Below are positions 26,474-35,771 of a stretch of DNA of 64,000 nucleotides, piece by piece; position 1 is the stretch's first letter; each line of letters opens with the position of its first letter. Position numbers and translations under genes: made by a program. The notes under the pieces were generated by a model, which saw only the letters and a program-made list of their open reading frames with translations, had not been told where the DNA came from and searched no databases. The stretch is from positions 23,641 through 87,640 of the forward strand of contig JAYFRL010000019.1 of assembly GCA_034925905.1 (NCBI GenBank), read 5' to 3'. This DNA comes from JAYFRL01 sp034925905 (GTDB lineage: Bacteria; Bacillota; Clostridia; Lachnospirales; Anaerotignaceae).

Positions 26474-27760
26474 TTATTCCTCCTTTTGAGATGAGGCAAT
26501 AACAATCTCGTCGCCGTCCTCAAGATATGCTTGACCCTTTGAAACTACGACAGTTCCTTCTGTTATTCCATCTGTAATTTCTATTTCGTCTCCGTTATCT
26601 ATACCAGTGGAAACAATTGCCTTTTTAACGATGTTGTTTTCAACTGTAAAAACATAGCTTGCTTCTCCGTCAGAAAGCACAAGGCTCCTTGGTAGAACAA
26701 TAACATTTTCGCTGTGTTCATCAATAAAATAAACTTTGGCAAACATATCTGATTTGATTTTTCCGTCTTTATTATCTAACTCTATTTCAACGCTATATGT
26801 ACCTGTTTCATTTGTTGCAGGGCTTATAGTCTTTATTTTCCCGGAAATAGATTCATTTTTGTATGTTGGGATTTCAAGACTTGCTTCATTTCCCTTTTCA
26901 AGCTTTCCTACGATGCTTTCTGAGACGCTTACATTTATAGTTACTTTTTCAATATCTATAATTATGAATGAGGCTACAGTCTGTGAAGCCATGCCGCCTT
27001 CTGTTACATTTACAGCCGAAACGATGCCTTTGATAGGTGTTGTTACTTTGGCATCATTCAAGGTTTTTTCTGCGCTTTTTATCTGAGCCAAAACAGCATC
27101 TCTGCTAGCTGTGGCAGAGGCAAGGGCGTCGTTTGTTTTTTGAACGCTTTCTTTAGGTACCTGGTTTATTGCGATATCATAACCTGTAAGAGCCTGATTA
27201 TAAGAGGCTTCTGCGCTTTTAAAGGCCATTTCTGCTTTTTCGAGAGTGTCTTTTGATAATATATCTTCATCAAAAAGGATTTTACTGTTTTCATAATCTT
27301 TTTTTGCGTTGTTATATGCGAGTTCTGCATTGGTAAGTGCAGCCTTGGCTGATGCTATTGCAGATTGAACGCTTGAACCCAACGCAAATTCAACAGCAGT
27401 CTTTGCCGATTCAACTCCTGCTTCGGCAGATGCAAGACTGGCTTTTAATACATCAAGGTTGTTTTCTATATCTATTGTGTCTATTTCAAACAAAACATCA
27501 TTTTCTTTAACGCTGTCTCCAACTTCAAAATTTACCTTTGCAACTTTTCCGGAAACGGATGGTATTATGTTTAAAGTTTTTTGGGGTTTAACTTTGCCCG
27601 AATATGTATATTCCTTACTTATGTCTGCCTTTTTGGCAACCATGGTTTCAACATATGTAGCTTTCGCCGTTTCTTCATCTGAGCTTTTATTACCCGAGCA
27701 AGCAGTCAGGGTGACAGATACACACATTAAAACACAAATTACTTTTAAAAGGTTTTTCAC
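26474..27760 (-). CDS. RND/HlyD-type efflux adaptor subunit, lipoprotein
   Basis: 428-residue membrane-fusion (adaptor) protein. The signal peptide ends in a TLTAC lipobox (Cys about 21), so it is anchored outside the membrane. A lipoyl/barrel-sandwich segment (about 50-85; VSGKVAKVNFEVGDSVKEND) leads into a long alpha-hairpin (about 95-235). The second half of the lipoyl domain (VTTPIKGIVSAVNVTEGG), a beta-barrel and the membrane-proximal domain follow. It couples to the RND pump whose gene follows after 2 bp. The start overlaps the MarR stop by 4 bases. The long hairpin is notable because no TolC partner is seen. Confidence 0.93.
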   Translation of the reverse strand: MKNLLKVICVLMCVSVTLTACSGNKSSDEETAKATYVETMVAKKADISKEYTYSGKVKPQKTLNIIPSVSGKVAKVNFEVGDSVKENDVLFEIDTIDIENNLDVLKASLASAEAGVESAKTAVEFALGSSVQSAIASAKAALTNAELAYNNAKKDYENSKILFDEDILSKDTLEKAEMAFKSAEASYNQALTGYDIAINQVPKESVQKTNDALASATASRDAVLAQIKSAEKTLNDAKVTTPIKGIVSAVNVTEGGMASQTVASFIIIDIEKVTINVSVSESIVGKLEKGNEASLEIPTYKNESISGKIKTISPATNETGTYSVEIELDNKDGKIKSDMFAKVYFIDEHSENVIVLPRSLVLSDGEASYVFTVENNIVKKAIVSTGIDNGDEIEITDGITEGTVVVSKGQAYLEDGDEIVIASSQKEE

Positions 27761-28221
27761 TTTTGTTCCTCCTCGTTTAAAATGCTGTTAAATATGTCTA
27801 TTGCGAGTATAAGTTTTTTTCTTTGGGGTTTGGTAAGCCTGCCGAAAAAATCATTAAAAAAGTTTTCAAATTTTAAATTAATTTCATCAACAATAGCTTT
27901 ACCCGTATCAGTTAAGCAGATATATACTTTTCTGCCATCTTCTTCAAGAGACCCTTTTTCTTTTTTAACGTAACCGTTTAATTCAAGTTTGGAGATTGTT
28001 AAAGAAATGCTGCTTTTACTTATGTGAAACATCTTTTCAAATTGAGAAATGGTGAGTTGATTGAAGACATCCAAATGCGCTAATATTAAAAACTGTCTTT
28101 CGGAAAGAGAATTTTTATTTTTATCAAGTTCAAACATATTTATAGCATTTTTACCAAGCCATTTAGATACGTTTATTTTAAATTTTACCAGTTTTTTAGT
28201 AAGTTCATGCACATCTTCCAA
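27757..28221 (-). CDS. MarR family transcriptional regulator
   Basis: 154-residue winged-helix regulator. The helix-turn-helix ISQFEKMFHISKSSISLTISKLELNGYV (split here, residues about 58-85) and the wing DGRKVYICLTDTG are typical of MarR. It is first in the operon with the adaptor and RND pump, and probably represses it until a ligand binds. A perfect 15-bp palindrome over the promoter -10 region at 28243-28257 is the obvious operator. The ribosome site (GGAGGTGATG on the minus strand) is good. Ligand not predictable. Confidence 0.92.
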   Translation of the reverse strand: MEDVHELTKKLVKFKINVSKWLGKNAINMFELDKNKNSLSERQFLILAHLDVFNQLTISQFEKMFHISKSSISLTISKLELNGYVKKEKGSLEEDGRKVYICLTDTGKAIVDEINLKFENFFNDFFGRLTKPQRKKLILAIDIFNSILNEEEQK

Positions 28222-28234
28222 AACATCACCTCCA

Positions 28235-28276
28235 ACATAATAGTTTTATGATAAAACCTTTGTTGTATTATGTCAA
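28235..28276 (-). promoter_or_regulatory. MarR-RND operon promoter with overlapping palindromic operator
   Basis: Read on the minus strand, TTGACA (28276-28271), 17-bp spacer and TATCAT (28253-28248) form a near-consensus promoter. A perfect palindrome GTTTTATGATAAAAC (28243-28257) covers the -10, and an outer pair ACATAATA (28235-28242) / TATTATGT (28266-28273) flanks it. Binding there would block RNA polymerase, consistent with MarR autorepression. Confidence 0.75.
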
Positions 28277-28364
28277 GGGGAATATCATACATTAAAATTT
28301 TCTTAAAACGAAATTTATATGACAAAATATACGTGATTTAAGGCTAATAGTCTTTAAGAATTTT

Positions 28365-29648
28365 TTAATAAGAAAATTTTTCAATATCAAAAAGAGATAT
28401 TAAAACAAGCCAGTTTTGAGGGAAATATTTCATTATGTTCCAATAACTTAATCCATAAAAGCCATATTCAGGGACTAGCAGGGCTTTTGCGTTTATGCTT
28501 CTTGCATCCTCGAAATAAACGATATGTTCATTCCCGTCCTTAGTGTAATAAAAATAAGGGCTATACGCTGTTTCATCAAAAAGGATTTCTGCATTATTTT
28601 CTCTTGCAAGCTTAACAGCGTTTACATTTGAAATTGATTTGGCCTTTGATTCTCCTTCGACATAAGGCAAAGTCCAATCATATCCATAATTTGGCACACC
28701 CATAAATATTTTTTCTGGGGGTATCCGGGTTACGGCATAGTCCAAAACTTTGCGCACACTGTCAATAGGAGCAACGGGCATTGGAGGACTGTAAGCGTAG
28801 CCCCATTCGTATGTCATTAGTATCACTTTGTCTGCGACGGCGCCCAAGGCTCCGTAGTCGTGAGCTTCATAAAGCAGACCCGGTTGGTCGTCAGATGTCT
28901 TTGGAGCAAGAGCCACAAAAAGCCAAAGGCCTTCACGTTCAAGAGCGGTTTTAAGCTCTGATACAAATTCCACATAGAGCTCACGTTCTTCGGGGAAAAC
29001 ATATTCAAAATCGACGCTTAAGCCTTTATACCCCTTTGCTTTCATAACGTCTATAATGTCCTGCATGAGTACGCTTTTTATTTCGTCACTGTTTAAAACA
29101 AGGCTTGAAAGCTGGTTGCTGAATTTTCCTTCTTCGTTAAGCGAGGATATAAGCATTATAGGTGCGACACCGTATTCCTGCGCGATTGTTATTATTTTGC
29201 TGTCATCTATTCCTATAAGCTTGCCGTCGTTTTTTATGCCATATGTAAATATTGTTATATATGTCAGGAAGGGAAGTGTTTTTCTTAACGTAAGCTCATC
29301 TATCCCTGGGTACGTATATCCGTTAACAGCTATACTTCTCAGCTTTTCTCCTTCATAGCTTATAACTATAGTTTCTCCTGGATAAATAGGTCTTAAATTG
29401 TTTAAATGAGGATTATTTTGAAGTAATGTCATAAGGGATACGCCATATTCACGGCTTATGCTTATAAGCGTATCTCCTTCGGAAACGGTGTATACAACGC
29501 TTGGGAATTGTATTACAATTGTTTGACCGGGTACCAAAGTTTCTGCAGGGGCAATCTCATTGTTCCTAGATATTAAGCTTAAGCTTACATTGTACATAGC
29601 TGCAATTTGTGGTAAGGTTTCTCCTTCTTTTACAACGTGGATAATCAT
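28365..29648 (-). CDS. LysM-LysM-GH18 hydrolase, SleL/YaaH-like spore protein
   Basis: 427-residue protein with two LysM peptidoglycan-binding repeats (about residues 2-45 and 49-93) followed by a GH18-type catalytic domain (about 100-420). GLSVDFEYVFPEE holds the Asp-x-Glu acid/base motif. The length and order match SleL/YaaH N-acetylglucosaminidases that digest spore cortex during germination. There is no signal peptide, as in those spore-coat enzymes. The ATG at 29648 is preferred: AGGAGG (29663-29658 on the minus strand) is spaced 9 bases before it, while an upstream in-frame start at 29669 has none. Role in spores is inferred from the family. Confidence 0.88.
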   Translation of the reverse strand: MIIHVVKEGETLPQIAAMYNVSLSLISRNNEIAPAETLVPGQTIVIQFPSVVYTVSEGDTLISISREYGVSLMTLLQNNPHLNNLRPIYPGETIVISYEGEKLRSIAVNGYTYPGIDELTLRKTLPFLTYITIFTYGIKNDGKLIGIDDSKIITIAQEYGVAPIMLISSLNEEGKFSNQLSSLVLNSDEIKSVLMQDIIDVMKAKGYKGLSVDFEYVFPEERELYVEFVSELKTALEREGLWLFVALAPKTSDDQPGLLYEAHDYGALGAVADKVILMTYEWGYAYSPPMPVAPIDSVRKVLDYAVTRIPPEKIFMGVPNYGYDWTLPYVEGESKAKSISNVNAVKLARENNAEILFDETAYSPYFYYTKDGNEHIVYFEDARSINAKALLVPEYGFYGLSYWNIMKYFPQNWLVLISLFDIEKFSY

Positions 29649-29734
29649 TATATAGTTCCTCCTTATCATCTTTTAAACAATATATGCAAATTTCACGATA
29701 TTTTGCTTAAATTTGTATAATTGTTAAAAAAGGC

Positions 29735-29763
29735 TTGACATGGGAATTTTGCTCTTGTACTGT
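29735..29763 (+). promoter_or_regulatory. Probable sigma-A promoter of the topoisomerase pair
   Basis: TTGACA (29735-29740), 17-bp spacer, TACTGT (29758-29763), 44 bp before the ATG. Confidence 0.6.
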
Positions 29764-29807
29764 AATTATGGAAGTCTATTTTTTAAACTTTAGGAGCAGG
29801 TGTTTAA

Positions 29808-31784
29808 ATGTCTGAATATCCCAATAATAAGTATACAAATGAAAGCATTATGTCTCTTAAAGGCGCTGACAGGGTAAGGCTGCGTCCGGCTGTTATATTT
29901 GGTTCGGATGGGATTCTTGGCTGCCAGCATTCTATTTTTGAGATACTTTCAAATTCAATAGATGAAGCAAGAGAAGGTTATGGCAGAAAAATAATAGTTA
30001 TCCGGCATAAGGATAAGTCAATATCAGTTCAGGATTTTGGAAGAGGTATTCCGGTTGATTATAATGCAAATGAAGACAGGTATAACTGGGATCTTATTTT
30101 TTGTGAGCTTTACGCAGGAGGAAAATATAAAAACAATTCTGGTGAAAACTATGAATTCAGCCTTGGTTTAAATGGGCTTGGGGCGTGCGCAACCCAGTAT
30201 TCCTCGGAGTATATGGAAGTAACCATATACCGTGAAGGTTTTAAATATGAGCTTTATTTCGAAAAAGGCGAAAATGTCGGCGGGCTTATAAAATCTGCGG
30301 CCGACAGGAAAACAACAGGCACGCTCATAAAATGGCGCCCTGATTTGGATGTGTTTACGGACATAGATGTTCCTCTTGATTATTTTAAAGATACCCTTGA
30401 AAAGCAGGCTGTTGTTAATGCAGGGCTTACCTTTGAGCTTATAGATGAAGAATCCGGTGAGAAGTTTAAATTTTTATATGAAAACGGGATTAAGGATTAT
30501 GTTCAAAAGATAAACAATGGTTTAAGCATAACTGATATAGTTTATTTTGAAACGGAGACAAAAGGGCGCGACAGGGAAGACAAGCCTGAATATAAGCTTA
30601 AATATCAAGCAGCCTTTTGTTTTAATAACGATATAAACTGCATTGAATATTATCATAATTCAAGCTTTCTTGAATATGGCGGGTCCCCGGATAAGGCTGT
30701 TAAATCAGCTTTTGTGTATGCTGTGGATAAATATATAAAAAATGCGAACCTGTATAAGAAAGACGAAAAAAAGATAGTCTTTGCAGATATAGAGGATAGC
30801 CTCATAATAGTTGTAAATTCGTTTTCCACGGTTACAAGCTATGAAAACCAGACTAAAAAATCTATAACAAACAAATTCATACAAGATGCTATGACCGAAT
30901 ATTTTAAGCACCAACTTGAGATATATTTCATAGAAAACAACTCTGAAGCCGAAAAAATAGCCGCTCAGGTTCTTGCAAACAAAAGGAGCAGGGAGACAGC
31001 CGAAAAAACAAGGGTAAATATAAGGAAAAAGCTTTCCAGCGGTTTGGATATAAATAACCGTGTGGAAAAATTTGTGGACTGCCGAACAAAAGACACCTCA
31101 AAGCGTGAGCTTTATATAGTCGAGGGAGATTCGGCTTTAGGCTCGTGCAAGCTTGGCAGAAACGCTGAGTTTCAAGCTATAATCCCGGTAAGGGGTAAAA
31201 TATTAAACTGTTTAAAGTCTGATTATGACAAGATATTTAAAAACGATATAATAATAGACCTTCTTAAGGTTTTAGGCTGTGGAGTCGAAATAAGATCAAA
31301 GCATGCCCAGTCAATGAGTTCGTTTGATATAGACCAGCTTAGGTGGAGTAAAATTATAATATGCACAGATGCGGATGTGGATGGTTTTCAGATAAGGACA
31401 CTCATTTTGACCATGCTTTACCGCCTTGTGCCGACGCTTATAACAAAAAAGAAGATTTATATAGCGGAATCGCCTCTTTATGAAATAACGGAAGGCGGCA
31501 AAAGCTATTTTGCATACTCGGAAGCTGAAAAGATAGCTATAACATCAAACTTTAAAGGGAGATATACTATTCAGCGTTCAAAGGGCCTTGGTGAAAACCA
31601 GCCTGAAATGATGTGGGAAACAACAATGAATCCGGCTTCAAGAAGGCTAATACAGGTTTCATGCGCTGATATAAAAAATGCGGAAGCAAAATTTGAGCTA
31701 CTCTTAGGCGATAACCTTAAAGGAAGAAAAGAATTTATAGAGCTTGAAGGCTACCGTTTTATCGACCTTACAGACATTATGTAA
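29808..31784 (+). CDS. parE: Type IIA topoisomerase subunit B (ParE/GyrB-like)
   Basis: 658-residue ATPase subunit. The GHKL ATP site is seen as ILSNSIDEAREG (with the catalytic-water Glu region), QDFGRGIPVD and SLGLNGLGACATQYSS. The Toprim domain begins at LYIVEGDSALGS (about residue 435) and includes the metal-binding DADVDGFQIRTL. It lacks the extra insertion of Gram-negative GyrB and is close to ParE in length. It pairs with the next gene, 17 bp downstream. These are divergent from classical GyrA/GyrB, so topoisomerase IV is the better reading, although gyrase activity cannot be excluded from sequence. Confidence 0.88.
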   Translation: MSEYPNNKYTNESIMSLKGADRVRLRPAVIFGSDGILGCQHSIFEILSNSIDEAREGYGRKIIVIRHKDKSISVQDFGRGIPVDYNANEDRYNWDLIFCELYAGGKYKNNSGENYEFSLGLNGLGACATQYSSEYMEVTIYREGFKYELYFEKGENVGGLIKSAADRKTTGTLIKWRPDLDVFTDIDVPLDYFKDTLEKQAVVNAGLTFELIDEESGEKFKFLYENGIKDYVQKINNGLSITDIVYFETETKGRDREDKPEYKLKYQAAFCFNNDINCIEYYHNSSFLEYGGSPDKAVKSAFVYAVDKYIKNANLYKKDEKKIVFADIEDSLIIVVNSFSTVTSYENQTKKSITNKFIQDAMTEYFKHQLEIYFIENNSEAEKIAAQVLANKRSRETAEKTRVNIRKKLSSGLDINNRVEKFVDCRTKDTSKRELYIVEGDSALGSCKLGRNAEFQAIIPVRGKILNCLKSDYDKIFKNDIIIDLLKVLGCGVEIRSKHAQSMSSFDIDQLRWSKIIICTDADVDGFQIRTLILTMLYRLVPTLITKKKIYIAESPLYEITEGGKSYFAYSEAEKIAITSNFKGRYTIQRSKGLGENQPEMMWETTMNPASRRLIQVSCADIKNAEAKFELLLGDNLKGRKEFIELEGYRFIDLTDIM

Positions 31785-31801
31785 ATTAAGGGGTAAAGAC
31801 A

Positions 31802-34027
31802 ATGTCGAAAAGAATAAAAAGCACTTCGCTGGAAACTAAGGAAGCAGAGATAAAAGAACAAATATTGACCGATACATTAGAGCTTAATTATATGCCTTAT
31901 GCCATGAGCGTTATAATTTCAAGGGCAATCCCTGAGATAGACGGGTTTAAGCCGTCACACAGGAAGCTTCTTTATACTATGTATAAAATGGGGCTTCTTT
32001 CCGGCGGGAGAACGAAATCGTCAAATGTTGTGGGTCAAACCATGAAGCTTAATCCGCATGGAGACGCAGCCATATATGAAACTCTTGTGAGGCTTACCGA
32101 AGGGAATTCTTCGCTTATTCTTCCGTTTGTAGACTCAAAGGGTAATTTCGGCAAAGCATATTCAAGGGACATGGCCTATGCAGCTCCAAGATACACGGAA
32201 GTTAAGCTTTCCCCTGTTTGCGCCGAGATATTTAAGGATATAGATAAAAATACGGTTGAATTTGTTGATAACTATGATTCAACAATGAAAGAGCCGATTC
32301 TGTTGCCTACGACTTTTCCAAACATCCTTGTGAATCCAAACCAAGGCATAGCCGTTGGAATGGCAAGCTCTTTTGCAAGCTTTAATCTTGCTGAAATGTG
32401 CGAAACTGCTGTTGCATATATAAAAAACAACGATATTGATCTTATGGATTATATAAAAGCGCCGGATTTCCCTACGGGCGGAGAAATATTATACGATGAA
32501 AATGAAATGAAGGCCATATATGAAACGGGCAGGGGAAGCTTTAAAGTACGTTCAAGATATAAATATGACGAAAAGAACAGTTGTATAGATATTTATGAAA
32601 TACCATATACAACGACAGTTGAAGCGATTATAGATAAAATAATAGTGCTTGTTAAAAGCGGGAAGCTTAAAGAAATAAATGATATCCGTGATGAAACCGA
32701 CCTTAACGGGCTTAAAATAACCATAGACATAAGAAAAAGCGCAAAGCCTCATCTGCTTATGCAGAAGCTTTTTTCAATGACTCCGCTTTGCGATTCTTTT
32801 AGCTGCAATTTTAATCTTCTTATAGACGGAAGGCCAAAGGTTCTTGGTATAAAAGAAATACTTTATGAATGGTCGCGTTTTAGGGTTGCTTCCATTAAAA
32901 GAATGACTGCTTTTGATATAGAAAAGAAATCCGAAAAGCTTCATTTGCTTATGGGGCTTTCTAAAATACTTCTTGATATTGATAAGGCGATAAGGATAAT
33001 AAGGAATACGGAAAATGAAAAAGACGTTGTTCCCAATCTTATGTCGGGTTTTGCTATAGATGAGGCTCAAGCCGAATATATAGCGGAAATAAAGCTCAGA
33101 AACATAAACAAGGAGTATATTTTAAAGCGTATTGACGAAACGGATGAGCTTAAAGGCGAGATAGAAGAGCTTAAAGCTATTCTTGGAAGTGAAACAAAAA
33201 TAAAAAACATAGTCTGTTCCCAGCTTAAGGCTGTTTCAAAGAAATACGCCAAACCCAGGCAAACCGAAATTGTGTTAAAATCAGAAGAAGAAAAACCGGA
33301 CGATATGGAGCTTATAGATGATTATGCTTTAAAGCTTTTTTTAACGGATGAAAACTATATTAAAAAGATTCCGCTTGTTTCCATGCGTTCAGCTGGTGAG
33401 CATAAGCTTAAAGAAAACGACAGGATAATATGCGAGAAGGATACATCAAACAGGGCTGATATCCTTTTCTTCTCAAACATGCAAAATGTCTATAAGCTTA
33501 AAGCTAGCGAGATTAATGATTGCAAGGCGAGTAGCTTGGGTGAATATCTGCCAAATATCCTTTCGATGGAGGAAGGGGAAAAAATTGTTTATGTGGTTGC
33601 AACCCTTGATTACAGCGGATATATGCTCTTTGCGTTTGAAAACGGGAAGGCTGCAAAAATAAAGATCGAGAGTTATGCAACAAAGGCAAACAGAAAGAAG
33701 CTTATAAACGCATATTCAGCAAAGTCATCTTTGGTTTTTGCTTTGGATATTCCTGAAGATACTGATATAATTCTTATAAGGGATACGGATAAGGCTACTC
33801 TTATAAACACAGCCTTAGTACCGCTTGCTTTAACCAAAAATGCTTCAGGGGTTCAGGTTTATACACTTAAAAAGAAGAGCAAGGTCTCAATGGCAATTCC
33901 TAAAGAAGAGTTTGTTTCGTCCAATGTTGAATATTACAGGTCAAACAAAATACCTTCGGCTGGTCATTTTATATCGGATGATGATAAGGCCAGAAACAGT
34001 ATTCCTATGCAGCTTAATTTGTTTTAA
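31802..34027 (+). CDS. parC: Type IIA topoisomerase subunit A (ParC/GyrA-like)
   Basis: 741-residue cleavage subunit. The quinolone-resistance region and active site are at MAYAAPRYTEVKLSPV, with catalytic Tyr131. The winged-helix start ISRAIPEIDGFKPSHRKLLYTMYKMGL and the coiled tower region are present. The C-terminal DNA-wrapping domain (about 500-741) has irregular blades and no clear GyrA box (QRRGGKG), arguing for a topoisomerase IV-like decatenase instead of a supercoiling gyrase. It forms an operon with the B subunit. The tail ends QLNLF. Confidence 0.87.
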   Translation: MSKRIKSTSLETKEAEIKEQILTDTLELNYMPYAMSVIISRAIPEIDGFKPSHRKLLYTMYKMGLLSGGRTKSSNVVGQTMKLNPHGDAAIYETLVRLTEGNSSLILPFVDSKGNFGKAYSRDMAYAAPRYTEVKLSPVCAEIFKDIDKNTVEFVDNYDSTMKEPILLPTTFPNILVNPNQGIAVGMASSFASFNLAEMCETAVAYIKNNDIDLMDYIKAPDFPTGGEILYDENEMKAIYETGRGSFKVRSRYKYDEKNSCIDIYEIPYTTTVEAIIDKIIVLVKSGKLKEINDIRDETDLNGLKITIDIRKSAKPHLLMQKLFSMTPLCDSFSCNFNLLIDGRPKVLGIKEILYEWSRFRVASIKRMTAFDIEKKSEKLHLLMGLSKILLDIDKAIRIIRNTENEKDVVPNLMSGFAIDEAQAEYIAEIKLRNINKEYILKRIDETDELKGEIEELKAILGSETKIKNIVCSQLKAVSKKYAKPRQTEIVLKSEEEKPDDMELIDDYALKLFLTDENYIKKIPLVSMRSAGEHKLKENDRIICEKDTSNRADILFFSNMQNVYKLKASEINDCKASSLGEYLPNILSMEEGEKIVYVVATLDYSGYMLFAFENGKAAKIKIESYATKANRKKLINAYSAKSSLVFALDIPEDTDIILIRDTDKATLINTALVPLALTKNASGVQVYTLKKKSKVSMAIPKEEFVSSNVEYYRSNKIPSAGHFISDDDKARNSIPMQLNLF

Positions 34028-34063
34028 TGTAATTGATTAATTTATAGAATTAAAATAACTATC

Positions 34064-34112
34064 AAAAAACAATCTTTACCTGGAAATACGACAGGCAAGG
34101 ATTGTTTTTTTA
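34064..34112 (+). terminator. Rho-independent terminator after parC
   Basis: AAAAAACAATC...CCTG (from 34064) pairs with CAGG...GATTGTTTTTTT (ending 34111); two internal mismatches, long T-run. Confidence 0.85.
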
Positions 34113-34149
34113 CTTAAATTTTTATTTAAAACAGCTTGTCAACCTTAAT

Positions 34150-34178
34150 GTATACCTTTATTGACGAGAGCATATAAT
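34150..34178 (+). promoter_or_regulatory. Candidate sigma-E-type sporulation promoter of spoIIP
   Basis: GTATACC (34150-34156), 14-bp spacer, CATATAAT (34171-34178), 22 bp before the TTG start. Spacing and -10 fit the mother-cell sigma-E pattern known from bacilli; the -35 fits less well. Proposed because spoIIP is a sigma-E gene in Bacillus subtilis. Confidence 0.5.
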
Positions 34179-34200
34179 TTTATGGTAAGGAGGGCTGCTG

Positions 34201-35268
34201 TTGAAAACTGTAAAAAACTACAAGCTGAAAAAATTTGTAATAAAAAATATTGCAGCCTTGGTTGTAGTTGCGGCTGCATATATTGTTTTTATAGGGAATA
34301 CGGATATTTTTGCAAAAATTGCCGTAACAAACGGATTCCCTATAAGGTTTGGCAATTCTTCGGGAGAAAACGGAGGATATTTGGGAAAGGGGAATATAAT
34401 AACGAAGCTTATAGGCATAGACGACATAATATATCAGCCCGAAACGGACATAGAGCTTTCCGATGATAGCCCCAAAATAAACCTAACAGAGGAAGATATT
34501 GAAAAACTGTCGGATTTCGGATATGTAAAAAGCAATTTTTATACTATAGATAAAAAAACCGACCTTTTTGAAGAAGATATAAACGCAAAAGATTTTTTGT
34601 CATATGATTTGAGCATAGACACTGAAACCTCAGGACCTAAAGTGCTTATTTTCCATACCCATTCAAACGAAGGATTTATAGACAGCGATATGTCAAAAGG
34701 AATGGAAGAGGGTGTATACGGAGTTGGAGAAAGACTTAAAGAATTACTCGAAAAAAAATATGGGATATCCTGCCTTCATCATAACGGACGTTATGATATT
34801 GTAGACGGGAAAAGCCAGATAATAGGCGCCTATGAACGAATGGAGCCGAATATACGTGAAATATTAAAAAACAATCCCAGTATAGAAGTTGTGATAGATA
34901 TGCATAGAGACGGCGTTAGGGACGATATCAAGCTTGTTACGGACATAAACGGCAAAAAAACTGCTCAAATAATGTTTTTCAACGGCATATGTAAGCTTTA
35001 TCAAAACGGTGTTTTAAGAGAAATAAGCACTCTTAACAGTAATTATGTTAAGGATAATCTTGCTTTAAGCTTTAATTTGCAGCTTTCCGCAAATAAGCTG
35101 TATCCGGGATTCACAAGAAAAATTTACATAAACGCATATAGATACAGTGAGCATATGCTTCCAAAATCTATTCTTGTAGAGGTTGGAGCACAGACAAACA
35201 CAAAAGAAGAGGCATGCAATGCAATGGAACCTTTAGCTGATATTCTGGCCTCGGTTTTATTAGAATAA
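34201..35268 (+). CDS. spoIIP: Stage II sporulation protein P
   Basis: 355-residue exported amidase/endopeptidase of engulfment. One N-terminal helix (about residues 15-35) anchors it. The SpoIIP domain (about 140-350) shows KVLIFHTHSNEGF (zinc His), a central Glu-rich region, VVIDMHRDGVRDD and SILVEVGAQTNTKEEA (catalytic Glu). It works with SpoIID and SpoIIM at the septum of sporulating cells to thin peptidoglycan. TTG start with AAGGAGGGC at 34186-34194. It is strong evidence that the host forms spores. No gpr gene lies upstream. Confidence 0.95.
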   Translation: MKTVKNYKLKKFVIKNIAALVVVAAAYIVFIGNTDIFAKIAVTNGFPIRFGNSSGENGGYLGKGNIITKLIGIDDIIYQPETDIELSDDSPKINLTEEDIEKLSDFGYVKSNFYTIDKKTDLFEEDINAKDFLSYDLSIDTETSGPKVLIFHTHSNEGFIDSDMSKGMEEGVYGVGERLKELLEKKYGISCLHHNGRYDIVDGKSQIIGAYERMEPNIREILKNNPSIEVVIDMHRDGVRDDIKLVTDINGKKTAQIMFFNGICKLYQNGVLREISTLNSNYVKDNLALSFNLQLSANKLYPGFTRKIYINAYRYSEHMLPKSILVEVGAQTNTKEEACNAMEPLADILASVLLE

Positions 35269-35321
35269 AAATTGGAACAAATTGAATGTTTAAGCATAAA
35301 TATTTATGAAATAATAGACTC

Positions 35322-35714
35322 ATGCTTATAAGATTTATGATATACGGTTTAGCAGGGTGGACGATGGAAATAGTTTGGACGGGAATAGCTTCTCTTTTAA
35401 AAGGAGATCTTATGCTTAAGTCATCCACCTCGCTATGGATGTTTTTAATATATGGATCAGCTGTGTTTTTAGAGCCACTATTTTCATTGCTTGAGGATTC
35501 ACCTGTGGTTTTGAGAGGAGGGTTATATATGCTTTCTATTTTTTTGGCTGAATTTGCTACAGGAATGCTTCTGCAAAAAACGGCGGGTTGCCCTTGGGAT
35601 TACGGCACTTCCAAATATAGTATAAATGGAATAATACGTCTGGACTATGCACCGGTATGGTTTGCGGTGGGGCTAATATTTGAAAAATTATATTTTGTTT
35701 TAACAGCGATATGA
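35322..35714 (+). CDS. Small polytopic membrane protein, CmpB-type putative ABC transporter permease
   Basis: 130-residue integral membrane protein with about four helices. The conserved start RFMIYGLAGWTMEIVWTG and the PLFSLLEDSPVVLRGG and CPWDYG segments fit the 'putative ABC-transporter permease' family (PF06541) of Firmicutes. The function is unknown and no ATPase partner is adjacent, so the family name should not be read as proof of transport. The ribosome site before 35322 is weak; an ATG at 35337 is an alternative. An upstream in-frame TGA at 35307 limits extension. A long hairpin follows. Confidence 0.75.
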   Translation: MLIRFMIYGLAGWTMEIVWTGIASLLKGDLMLKSSTSLWMFLIYGSAVFLEPLFSLLEDSPVVLRGGLYMLSIFLAEFATGMLLQKTAGCPWDYGTSKYSINGIIRLDYAPVWFAVGLIFEKLYFVLTAI

Positions 35715-35730
35715 TAGGTAATATTATTTG

Positions 35731-35762
35731 TTAAGGCGTTGTCCATAGGGACAATGCCTTAA
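35731..35762. terminator. Long hairpin after the small membrane protein gene
   Basis: TTAAGGCGTTGTCC (35731-35744) pairs with GGACAATGCCTTAA (35749-35762) with a single G-T wobble, followed by CTTTTATA. It is a probable terminator with a weak T-tract. Confidence 0.75.
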
Positions 35763-35771
35763 CTTTTATAT

